A stretch of DNA of 64,000 bases from Mesonia sp008017825 (GTDB lineage Bacteria > Bacteroidota > Bacteroidia > Flavobacteriales > Flavobacteriaceae), in contig NZ_VRLS01000043.1 of assembly GCF_008017825.1 (NCBI RefSeq), positions 1-64,000 of the forward strand, in the 5' to 3' direction. Below are positions 9,476 to 16,605 of this stretch, piece by piece. Numbering within the stretch: position 1 is the stretch's first letter; each line of letters begins with the position of its first letter. The translations under genes were made by a program, and so were the position numbers. The notes beneath the pieces were generated by a model. It saw nothing but the letters and a program-made list of their open reading frames with translations. It was not told the DNA's origin and made no database searches.

Positions 9476-10216
9476 TTACGGAAGTAATGCTGGATTAATA
9501 TCAAAAATATTGTCGTTTTTATAACTGTCTATAAAAGCTGTACTTAAAAAATTTCTTCCTTTAAGATTGGTATCGTTGGTTATAATTTTATGAATATCAA
9601 TTTTTTTATAAGCCTTTAACATAGGTAAAGCAATTTTTCGATAAGAAAAATGCCAAGGCTCTGGGTAAAAGCCTTTTCGGTTAGGGTTATTAGTATACAC
9701 TATATAAAATCCAAATTTTTCACTATGTTCATTTAACCACATTTTCATTTTATAATATACACCTTCTAATTCATAATTTTCAGGAAGTAAAACGTTCTTC
9801 GGTTGAGTAGCGTTAGCATCGATAATATCGATATCGGTGCCCCAATGATGTCTAGAAGTTCCTGGAATAGTAGAGTATTCAATAATCTTATTAATGGCTT
9901 CTATTTCATTTAATCCTTGATGGGTATACCGAGTAAACTTAGCATTAAAAATTTGTTTTTGACGTTTGTAACCACGATAAGCAGATACAATTTGAATGTT
10001 GATATTTTCTTTCTTCGCAGCAGCTTGCATTTTTATAAATGCTTCATTTACTTCTTTCCTAACTAGATAACCGTTGCCATAAAATTTAGTATTGGCTTTA
10101 CCGGTAAGTTCTTCAATGGTAAATTCTTCCGAATCTAATGAATTCCAAAAAGAAAGAGGAAGCAAACTTGCGCTTGCTGTAAGAACACTTTTATTTATAA
10201 AACTTCTTCTGTTCAT
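9476..10216 (-). CDS. M15-family D-alanyl-D-alanine carboxypeptidase (VanY-like)
   Basis: It is a predicted periplasmic zinc peptidase trimming peptidoglycan stem peptides. The 246 residues begin MNRRSFINK plus a hydrophobic stretch, a possible Tat-type signal. The zinc motif SRHHWGTDID (121-130) supplies His123 and Asp130, and EPWHF supplies His188. The substrate-positioning segment SAYRGYKRQKQIF lies at 79-90. All catalytic positions are intact. Its start overlaps the preceding GNAT gene by 4 nt, so the GNATs and this peptidase form a small operon. Confidence 0.9.
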   Translation of the reverse strand: MNRRSFINKSVLTASASLLPLSFWNSLDSEEFTIEELTGKANTKFYGNGYLVRKEVNEAFIKMQAAAKKENINIQIVSAYRGYKRQKQIFNAKFTRYTHQGLNEIEAINKIIEYSTIPGTSRHHWGTDIDIIDANATQPKNVLLPENYELEGVYYKMKMWLNEHSEKFGFYIVYTNNPNRKGFYPEPWHFSYRKIALPMLKAYKKIDIHKIITNDTNLKGRNFLSTAFIDSYKNDNIFDINPALLP

Positions 10217-10659
10217 AAACTTTTATACATAAGAAAATGTGGACCAACATCTTCAATCATAAATACATTTCCTTTTACTGAAAATCCGAATTTTTGGTAA
10301 AATCCAACAGCTATTTCTCTGGCGTTAAACCATAAGATTTTGTAGTTCTGTGATTTTGCAATTTCTATAGCTTTTTCTAGCAATAAGTTACCTAATTGTT
10401 TCTTTTGATAATCTGGTAATACTGCCATTCCGCGTAAGCGTAATTGAGAATTTTTAAATGAAAAATCTGGATGATCATCAATCATCAAAGTAGCAATGCC
10501 TGCTAAAACATTATTAAAATAGACACCCAAATGAATTGTAGAGTTGTCATCATCGCCAGGCATTTTACAAAATTCTAAAGCTTTACCATCTCTTAATACT
10601 TTTTGACGTATAGGAAGAACTGTATTGCTTTCTACTACTCTAATCTGAATATTCAACAA
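10213..10659 (-). CDS. GNAT-family N-acetyltransferase
   Basis: The 148-residue GNAT fold has LRGMAVLPDYQKKQLGNLLLEKAIEIA (about 74-100), containing the acetyl-CoA pyrophosphate loop as QKKQLG, and a C-terminal FYQKFGFSVKG segment typical of the family. The only start that keeps the first beta strand is TTG at 10659; the first internal ATG would delete about 32 residues. The start codon is one base from the stop of the upstream small GNAT gene, so translation may be coupled, which would help a weak TTG start. The substrate is unknown. Confidence 0.85.
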   Translation of the reverse strand: MLNIQIRVVESNTVLPIRQKVLRDGKALEFCKMPGDDDNSTIHLGVYFNNVLAGIATLMIDDHPDFSFKNSQLRLRGMAVLPDYQKKQLGNLLLEKAIEIAKSQNYKILWFNAREIAVGFYQKFGFSVKGNVFMIEDVGPHFLMYKSL

Positions 10660-10660
10660 A

Positions 10661-10948
10661 TTAAGCTTTTAGTTTTTGATACTCTTCGTTTTCATCAAAT
10701 TTTACTTCGGCAAAAGGACAAAGCGGATCTATTTTAAAATTATTCTCTTTAGCATAATTTACCGTATGATCTAATAACTTTGAAGCTAAACCTTTACCTT
10801 CTTCTCCTTTTTTAGTTTCGGTATGATCAATTACTAAAATGTTATTATCTTTTTTTATATAGGTAAGTTCAGAGAGTATTCCATTATTATCTTCAAGATA
10901 AAACATACCGTTAGTTTGGTTTTCTTTATGTTTAATTGATTGGCTCAT
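10661..10948 (-). CDS. Small GNAT (YjdJ/GTP3-type) acetyltransferase
   Basis: The 95-residue protein belongs to the short GNAT group: LVIDHTETKKGEEGKGLASKLLDHTVNYAKEN (about 33-64) carries the CoA-binding GEEGKGLA loop, followed by IDPLCPFAEVKFDENEEYQ, where CPF is a hallmark of this group. It lies immediately upstream of the larger GNAT. No biochemical role is established for the group. Confidence 0.85.
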   Translation of the reverse strand: MSQSIKHKENQTNGMFYLEDNNGILSELTYIKKDNNILVIDHTETKKGEEGKGLASKLLDHTVNYAKENNFKIDPLCPFAEVKFDENEEYQKLKA

Positions 10949-11066
10949 AGGGAGAAGCTGTTTTGTGGTTGAAAATAATTTCTAACTTTAAAATTAAAAT
11001 TATTTTATGAATGTAACTTATTGTATTTAAAAATTAATTGAATTCTATAAAAAAAATAAATTTTTA

Positions 11067-11099
11067 TTTGTTTAGAACTAAAGATATATACTATATTTG
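11067..11099 (+). promoter_or_regulatory. Bacteroidota-type promoter of tRNA-Gly
   Basis: TTTG at 11067-11070 and TATATTTG at 11092-11099 match the -33 and -7 (TAnnTTTG) boxes, with the -7 box ending 10 nt before the mature tRNA 5' end. Confidence 0.75.
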
Positions 11100-11109
11100 C
11101 CTCCGCAAT

Positions 11110-11182
11110 GCGGGAGTAGCTCAGTTGGTAGAGCGTCAGCCTTCCAAGCTGAATGTCGCCAGTTCGAACCTGGTCTCCCGCT
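11110..11182 (+). tRNA. tRNA-Gly (anticodon TCC)
   Basis: A full cloverleaf can be drawn. The acceptor GCGGGAG pairs with CTCCCGC (11175-11181) and the discriminator is T11182. The anticodon stem TCAGC/GCTGA encloses loop CTTCCAA, giving anticodon TCC, which reads GGA/GGG. The T loop is TTCGAAC. CCA is not encoded. It stands alone between the GNAT operon and the convergent glsA. Confidence 0.97.
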
Positions 11183-11185
11183 CAA

Positions 11186-11215
11186 GAGCCTCTTTTTTAA
11201 GAGGCTTTTTTTATT
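11186..11215 (+). terminator. Terminator of tRNA-Gly
   Basis: A 7-bp stem (11188-11194 with 11199-11205) and T4 loop are followed by seven Ts, four bases after the tRNA. Confidence 0.88.
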
Positions 11216-12127
11216 TTAAAATATTGAAAGCCCTGTAAGTGTAGTCAATTCTTCTAAAGCTCGCATTCCTTTTTCTGAATTCCCTTTTTCATTTAATAAC
11301 GGGCTCCAAACTGCTACTGCGTACTGATGAGGGTGTATGGCTACAATGCCTCCACCAACACCACTTTTGCCTGGTAAACCTACTCTAAAGCTAAACTCTC
11401 CAGCTTCATCATAAAAACCACAAGTCTGCATAATAGCATTTATACGTTTTGTACTGTTAGACTTTATAGCTTTTTCTTCAGTTCCCATAATTCTTCCTTC
11501 GTTAGCAAAAATCATAAAAGCTTTTGCTAATTGGTGACAAGACATAGATATAGAACATTGGTAAAAATAAAAATCTAAAATATCATCTACATCGTTATTT
11601 ATATTACCTAAGGCTTTCATGTAATTTACCAAAGCGATATTTCTATACCCGTGTTTTTTCTCCGAGCTCGCCACTTTTTCATCGTAATGAATGTCATCGT
11701 CTTGAGCAATTAACCTCACAAAATCTAATAAGTCTTTTTTGGGATTATCTAAGCAACTGACTAAAATATCGGCAATGACTAAAGCACCTGCATTAATAAA
11801 AGGGTTTCTAGGAATTCCTTTTTCTTTTTCTAACTGAGTTAAGGAGTTAAAAGGGTCACCTGAAGGTTCTACATCTACTCGCTTCCAAATTTTACTTCCG
11901 TATTTTTTAGCTAACGCAAGGCTAAAAACTTTAGAGATACTTTGTATAGAAAATTTTTCTTCACTGTCACCAAATGAATAATCCCCGCCATCGATACAGT
12001 GTAGGTGCATTCCAAACTTATCGGAAGGTACAAATGCAAGTTCAGGAATATAATCTGCTACTTTCCCTTCATCTTCAAAAGATTCCAGTTCTTTTTCTAT
12101 AACATTAAGAATTGCTTGATAATCCAT
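11216..12127 (-). CDS. glsA: Glutaminase A
   Basis: It hydrolyses glutamine to glutamate and ammonia. The 303-residue length matches the bacterial serine-dependent glutaminase family. Visible motifs are the catalytic SISK (Ser63/Lys66), EPSGDPFNS, NPFINAGA (about 108-115) with substrate-binding Asn, and GLPGKSGVGGGI with the Gly-rich Tyr/Ser loop near the C-terminus. Its start overlaps the stop of the S51 peptidase gene by one base, so both probably share a transcript. Together with gdhA and glnN elsewhere in the window it handles glutamine/glutamate balance. Confidence 0.96.
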   Translation of the reverse strand: MDYQAILNVIEKELESFEDEGKVADYIPELAFVPSDKFGMHLHCIDGGDYSFGDSEEKFSIQSISKVFSLALAKKYGSKIWKRVDVEPSGDPFNSLTQLEKEKGIPRNPFINAGALVIADILVSCLDNPKKDLLDFVRLIAQDDDIHYDEKVASSEKKHGYRNIALVNYMKALGNINNDVDDILDFYFYQCSISMSCHQLAKAFMIFANEGRIMGTEEKAIKSNSTKRINAIMQTCGFYDEAGEFSFRVGLPGKSGVGGGIVAIHPHQYAVAVWSPLLNEKGNSEKGMRALEELTTLTGLSIF

Positions 12128-12831
12128 TATGATAAATCTTTAAAAGAATGATTAGGCTCAACTTCTATAGGATCTCTTTGCGGAATAAACACGCGAGCTT
12201 TTAAATCTCCTTTTAAAAGAATGTCATTGTTTTTTATTCGTAACCAACTTCCTTCTCTTAAACCAACGACTGGAGTTTTTTGAAGGTTTTGAAACTCTTT
12301 TATTCTAGTTTCTCGAGTTTCTCCCTTATGTGTTGAAGAAGGATCAGGATCTAAGTAATGCGGATTAATATTGAACGAAAATAGCCCTAGCGTTTTAAAA
12401 GAAGGAGGATGCACAATTGGCATGTCATTAGTGGTATTCATTGTTTTTCCGCAAATATTACTGCCCGCACTTGTGCCCAAATAAGCGCATCCCTTTTTTA
12501 TTTTTTCACTTAGGAGTTGCATCACATCGTTTTGATAAAGTTGTGATACTAATAAAAATGTATTGCCGCCCCCTGTAAAAATAGCTTCAGCATTTTTAAT
12601 GGCTGTTTTAGGATCTTCTTTTTGGTGAATTCCAACAACATTTATATTTAAAAAACGAAGTCCATCTTGAGCTTTCTGAGTATACTCATCATGAGTTATA
12701 CCTCCTGGTCTTGCATAAGGAATAAAAATAATTTCATTTACTCCTTTAAATAATTCCGTTAAGGCATTGGGGAAATAACCCAGGTAATCACTTCCGTGAA
12801 CGGTAGAAGTACTGGCGATAATACAATTCAT
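12127..12831 (-). CDS. pepE: Peptidase S51 family (dipeptidase E-like)
   Basis: The 234-residue protein has a class I glutamine-amidotransferase-like fold with the S51 nucleophile elbow YLGTSAGSN (Ser121), IFTGGGNTFLL at about 84-94, and NINPHYLDP with the catalytic His. Known members cleave Asp-Xaa dipeptides. All visible catalytic residues are present. It is directly upstream of glsA (1-nt overlap), so its products could feed amino-acid nitrogen metabolism, though that is inference. Confidence 0.88.
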   Translation of the reverse strand: MNCIIASTSTVHGSDYLGYFPNALTELFKGVNEIIFIPYARPGGITHDEYTQKAQDGLRFLNINVVGIHQKEDPKTAIKNAEAIFTGGGNTFLLVSQLYQNDVMQLLSEKIKKGCAYLGTSAGSNICGKTMNTTNDMPIVHPPSFKTLGLFSFNINPHYLDPDPSSTHKGETRETRIKEFQNLQKTPVVGLREGSWLRIKNNDILLKGDLKARVFIPQRDPIEVEPNHSFKDLS

Positions 12832-12931
12832 ATATGGTATTTTTTATGTAAATTTATAGTATTGAAAACCTACAAAAAAGAATTATACACTTTTTAAGTT
12901 TTCTATAAGATTTACCCTAATCAAAAAAGTT

Positions 12932-13717
12932 ATGAAAAAAAGACTTCTTCTATTAATTGTTTTACTGAATTTAACTGCTTTACATGCACAAATAGAAAAT
13001 AGAGTATTTATTAAAGGCCAAGTGAGTGTAGATAGCTATATGGATGCTGGTGATATAAATATATACAATATGAGTACAACTGAAGGCGCTGCGACTAACA
13101 AGTATGGGGAGTTTATATTAAAGGTAGGTTTAGATGACCGTCTTTTAGTTTCTTCTATTCAATACCAAGAATTTATCGTAGTCGTAGACGAAGGTGTGCT
13201 TAAAAATAAAACAATAAATATAAAAATTAGCGAGGCGGTTAATGAGCTTGAAGAAGTTACTGTAAGGCCCTATGACCTTTCAGGTAATGTACAGGCCGAT
13301 GTTGCCAAAATAGAAACTGTAGACGCAGGAAGACCAGAATTATCTTCTTTAGAAATGGTCAACACGTATGACTATAAATTTAGAGATGATAAAAATTCTA
13401 AAGTCGAAAATATTTCTATTGATAAAGGATATTTAACCAATGGTCTAAATTTCGCAAATATGTTTAGAGCTATTTTTACTGATAAAAATGATAATGCCAA
13501 TACAGAAGAAATAGATGTAGCAATAAGAAAAGTTTACAACGACGATTTTTTTAAACGTAATCTAGATATAAAAGAAGAAAATATAAACGAGTTTATCTAC
13601 TATACTCAAGAGAATGGTTTAAATCAAAATATGTTAGAAAAGGGTAATGAATTAGATCTTATTGAGTTTTTAATTGAAAAAAGTAAAACCTACAAAATGC
13701 AACAACAACAGAAGTAG
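12932..13717 (+). CDS. Secreted CarboxypepD_reg-like protein, paralog A
   Basis: The 261-residue protein has a signal peptide ending about LHAQ (residue 20). A CarboxypepD_reg/DUF5686-like beta domain follows, with TTEGAATNKYGEFILKVGLDD, SSIQYQEF and NELEEVTV, the same block order as in the next three genes. Its C-terminal half is acidic and alpha-helical (NINEFIYYTQENG, LIEFLIEKSKTYK). It is the most diverged of four tandem paralogs and the only one without the ADSIA motif; it is separated by 31 nt from paralog B. The function is unknown. The location is periplasmic or outer-membrane-associated by signal peptide. Confidence 0.8.
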   Translation: MKKRLLLLIVLLNLTALHAQIENRVFIKGQVSVDSYMDAGDINIYNMSTTEGAATNKYGEFILKVGLDDRLLVSSIQYQEFIVVVDEGVLKNKTINIKISEAVNELEEVTVRPYDLSGNVQADVAKIETVDAGRPELSSLEMVNTYDYKFRDDKNSKVENISIDKGYLTNGLNFANMFRAIFTDKNDNANTEEIDVAIRKVYNDDFFKRNLDIKEENINEFIYYTQENGLNQNMLEKGNELDLIEFLIEKSKTYKMQQQQK

Positions 13718-13748
13718 GCTGTCTTTAAAATAGAGCCAATTTCTTTTT

Positions 13749-14510
13749 ATGCAAAAAAATTACTTCATTATTATATTTTTTCTTGTCGGGTTATTCTATA
13801 GCAATGCACAAGAATTTTCAGGGACTATTGTAGCCGATTCTATTGCAGAGATTCAAGTGAATATCGTGAATTATAATAATGGTCTGGGGACGGTAAACTC
13901 AAAATCTGGAAAATTTTCTATTCCCGCCAAAGTGGGAGATAAGGTAATTTTTTCTTCTGTAAAATATGAACCTTATACGGTAGAGATTACTCAAAAAATA
14001 TTAGAAAAAGAGAACCACCAAATTATTCTTTTTTTGATGGTTAACGAGTTAGAAGAAGTCAATATATCATCTTTAACTTTAACAGGAGATTTACTCGCAG
14101 ATGCTAATAATATGGATTTAGAACCTTCTTTAAGCGCTAGAGATTTAGGTTTGCCCGTACGAACAGCTCCAAGATTAACTGTGGAAGAAAGAAGACTCTA
14201 TACGGCGGCTTCTGGAGGACCCGTTGGAGTTTTAATAGATGTGCTTAGCGGAAGAATGGAAATGCTAAAACGTCAAAAAGAATATGCCGACTTGGAGCAG
14301 CTCATCGCTAAAAGCGAAAGTTTAGTCCCTAATAATTTTTTTGAAGAAACCCTCAATATTAAACCCACTTGGATTGATGATTTTTTGTATTTCTGCTCCC
14401 AGCAAGAAAATTTTAAATCAACTGTAAATAAAAACGACGCATTTGTAATGATCGAGTTTTTTCAGCAACAAGTGACTGCTTACCATAAATTTAAAAATGA
14501 AAGTCCTTAA
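13749..14510 (+). CDS. Secreted CarboxypepD_reg-like protein, paralog B
   Basis: The 253-residue protein has a signal peptide ending YSNAQ. Its domain order matches paralogs C and D: IVADSIAEIQVNIVNYNNGLGTVN, KSGKFSIPAKVGDKVIFSSVKYEPY, NELEEVNISSLTLTGDL, the basic RTAPRLTVEERRLYTAASGG segment, a SGRMEMLKRQKE helix, and a C-terminal DFLYFCSQQ. The last 14 nt (ATGAAAGTCCTTAA) are also the first 14 nt of paralog C. Function unknown. The downstream M1 peptidase and DUF6702-like gene appear to share the transcript. Confidence 0.82.
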   Translation: MQKNYFIIIFFLVGLFYSNAQEFSGTIVADSIAEIQVNIVNYNNGLGTVNSKSGKFSIPAKVGDKVIFSSVKYEPYTVEITQKILEKENHQIILFLMVNELEEVNISSLTLTGDLLADANNMDLEPSLSARDLGLPVRTAPRLTVEERRLYTAASGGPVGVLIDVLSGRMEMLKRQKEYADLEQLIAKSESLVPNNFFEETLNIKPTWIDDFLYFCSQQENFKSTVNKNDAFVMIEFFQQQVTAYHKFKNESP

Positions 14511-15306
14511 ACTAATCGCTTATTGCATCTTATTCTCTAATGCAATGTGGTCTCAAGAAAAAAACCTGAAAGGACAAATAATAGCCGATTCCATTGCATT
14601 TAGAGAGGTAAATGTGGTCAATTTAAATTCAAAGCAAGGAACTGTCAATCTTAAAAACGGTAACTTTCAAATTTCCGCGAAAGCGGGGGATACTATATTT
14701 TTTTCTTCCTTACAATATGAGCCTCACCAAATAACCGTCGTAGCGGAAGACTTTACGGAAGTGAAAAATGTTTATTTACATCCCTTGATAAATGAGTTGG
14801 AGGGAGTTAATCTTTCTAATGTAGATTTAACTGGTTTTTTAAATAAAGATGTAGAAGTTATAGAGACTCAAAGGTATTATAATGCTTCTAGTTTAGGCTT
14901 TCCTGTAATTAAAAATAGATCTACTTTAGCTGAAAGGAGATTGTATACTTCGGGTAATCAATTAATTTGGTCAAAACCTACTACTGTGCCCAACCTTACA
15001 ATATCTGTAGATAGGGTAATGAATGAAATTTCGGGTAAAATGGCTATGTTCCGTCGTCAACGAATTAATGAAATTGAAAAAATGTCTTTAGAAAAAGCCT
15101 ATTCAATTTTCAATAGTAAATTTTATACTGATGAACTCGGCATCTCAGAAAATTTAATCGAGGATTTTTTATATTTCTGTGTTACTTTTAAAAGCTTTTC
15201 AAGACTTATTGAACAGGAAAAGAAAACTTTAGATTTAATTGAATTTTTAATTGGAAAATCGACAGCATATAAAGTATTCAAAGAATTGGATAATGAGCAG
15301 AATTGA
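14497..15306 (+). CDS. Secreted CarboxypepD_reg-like protein, paralog C
   Basis: The 269-residue protein has a signal peptide ending MWSQ. The N-terminal domain is nearly identical to paralog D (ADSIAxREVNVVNLNSKQGTVN, SAKAGD, FFSSLQYEP), indicating a recent duplication; the central segment after RRLYT differs. The C-terminus keeps LIEDFLYFC and LDLIEFLIGKSTAYK. It starts inside the end of paralog B and ends inside the start of paralog D, each by 14 nt. The 12-mer TTCCGCGAAAGC falls in its ISAKAG codons. Confidence 0.82.
   Translation: MKVLKLIAYCILFSNAMWSQEKNLKGQIIADSIAFREVNVVNLNSKQGTVNLKNGNFQISAKAGDTIFFSSLQYEPHQITVVAEDFTEVKNVYLHPLINELEGVNLSNVDLTGFLNKDVEVIETQRYYNASSLGFPVIKNRSTLAERRLYTSGNQLIWSKPTTVPNLTISVDRVMNEISGKMAMFRRQRINEIEKMSLEKAYSIFNSKFYTDELGISENLIEDFLYFCVTFKSFSRLIEQEKKTLDLIEFLIGKSTAYKVFKELDNEQN
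14673..14684 (+). repeat. TTCCGCGAAAGC 12-mer, copy 2
   Basis: Within paralog C, encoding the SAKA part of ISAKAGD. Copy 3 sits at the homologous codons of paralog D, so copies 2 and 3 are not independent. Confidence 0.65.
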
Positions 15307-16084
15307 GCTTTTTACAATCACGTTGATTTTTCTACTTATCTCAAGTTTTACTTGGGCACAAGAAGAGAACTTTTCTGGTGAAATTATAGCCGATTCAATT
15401 GCATATAGAGAAGTAAATGTGGTTAACCTTAACTCTAAACAAGGAACTGTTAATCAAAAAAACGGTTATTTTGAAATTTCCGCGAAAGCGGGAGATATTA
15501 TATTTTTTTCTTCTTTACAATATGAACCTTACCAAATCACTGTCACCGCAGAAGATTTTAAGAGTGAGAAAAAGATTTACTTACTTCCATTAATTAACGA
15601 ATTAAAAGAGGTAAAAGTTTCTAATATTAATTTAACGGGTTTATTAAGTAAAGATGTAGAAGCTATAGAAACTCAGCCTTATTTAGACGCTTCTAATTTT
15701 GGTTTGCCTGTGGTAAAAAATAGATCGACATTGGCACAGCGTAGAGTATACACCGCTACAACTTCGGGAGGAGGAATTGTTCCTTTAGACCCTATCATCA
15801 ATTATTTTTCTGGAAGGTTAGCGATGGTTTATCGTCAACGGGATTATGAAATAGAAAAAAGTTTAATGGAAAAAGCTTATGATATATTTCCTTTAGATTT
15901 TTATACCCAAGAACTTCAGGTTCCAGAGAATTTAGTGAAAGATTTTCTATATTATTGTGCCACTTTTAAACCTTTTCCAGATTTAATAGTCAAAGAAATG
16001 CAAACCTTAGATTTAGTTCAGTTTTTACAGCAAAAGTCTGTAGACTATATAAAGCTCAAAGAAATTAATAATGAGTCACCTTAA
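15293..16084 (+). CDS. Secreted CarboxypepD_reg-like protein, paralog D
   Basis: About 263 residues starting at ATG 15293; an upstream in-frame ATG at 15251 would add 14 residues before the hydrophobic signal (TLIFLLISSFTWAQ) and is less likely. It shares domain order and most N-terminal residues with paralog C, then RSTLAQRRVYTATTSGG, SGRLAMVYRQRDYE and VKDFLYYCATFK. Its last 14 nt overlap the start of the DUF6702-like gene, repeating the junction geometry of B/C and C/D. Function unknown. Confidence 0.82.
   Translation: MSRIELFTITLIFLLISSFTWAQEENFSGEIIADSIAYREVNVVNLNSKQGTVNQKNGYFEISAKAGDIIFFSSLQYEPYQITVTAEDFKSEKKIYLLPLINELKEVKVSNINLTGLLSKDVEAIETQPYLDASNFGLPVVKNRSTLAQRRVYTATTSGGGIVPLDPIINYFSGRLAMVYRQRDYEIEKSLMEKAYDIFPLDFYTQELQVPENLVKDFLYYCATFKPFPDLIVKEMQTLDLVQFLQQKSVDYIKLKEINNESP
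15478..15489 (+). repeat. TTCCGCGAAAGC 12-mer, copy 3
   Basis: Within paralog D at the codons homologous to copy 2 in paralog C. Confidence 0.65.
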
Positions 16085-16577
16085 AAAAATCATTTTTTTA
16101 TTTTTAGTTTGTTCGTGTTTATCCTTTAAAGGAACACATAAATTTTATCTAAGCGTTACCGATGCAGCTTATGTAGAGAAATCTTCTTCGGTTCAAATTA
16201 TTACTCGACTTTTTGTAGATGATTTTCAAAAATTGCTTCAAACTCGATATGACAAGAATGTTCAATTATTGAGAGGGCAAGATTTAGCTGAAAATAATGT
16301 GTATATTCAGCAATATTTTAATAAAAAATTAAAAATAAACATTCAAAATAAAGATCTTAATCTCAATTTTATAGGAAAACGCTATGAAGATGACCTTATA
16401 ATTTGTTATTTTGAAATTGAGGGTGTAAAAAACTTCTCTTCCGTAGAAATCACCAATCTTTTGTTAACCGATTTATTTGAGGAACAAAAAAACTTGGTGC
16501 ATTTTGAAAAAGGAGGAGAAACAGAATCTCTTATGTTGGTGAAAGAAAAACCAACAGGTACTATTAAATTTAATTAA
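16071..16577 (+). CDS. DUF6702-like secreted protein
   Basis: The 168-residue protein has a short signal (IIFLFLVCSCLSF). The mature start HKFYLSVTDAAYVEKSSSVQI, then TRLFVDDFQKLLQ, fits the DUF6702 family from memory of flavobacterial genomes, where it commonly precedes an M1 peptidase as it does here (28 nt gap). The Cys in CSCLSF could be a lipobox, but the sequence after it does not settle this. It overlaps paralog D by 14 nt. The role is unknown; the neighbourhood suggests it works with the secreted paralogs and peptidase. Confidence 0.75.
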   Translation: MSHLKKIIFLFLVCSCLSFKGTHKFYLSVTDAAYVEKSSSVQIITRLFVDDFQKLLQTRYDKNVQLLRGQDLAENNVYIQQYFNKKLKINIQNKDLNLNFIGKRYEDDLIICYFEIEGVKNFSSVEITNLLLTDLFEEQKNLVHFEKGGETESLMLVKEKPTGTIKFN

Positions 16578-16605
16578 CCATCACTACTAATATAAACTTA
16601 ATTTC

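Noticed and set aside
11038..11238. A 66-residue open frame over tRNA-Gly
   Set aside because: It translates the tRNA and its terminator (PSKLNVASSNLVSRSRA is a typical tRNA-derived artefact).
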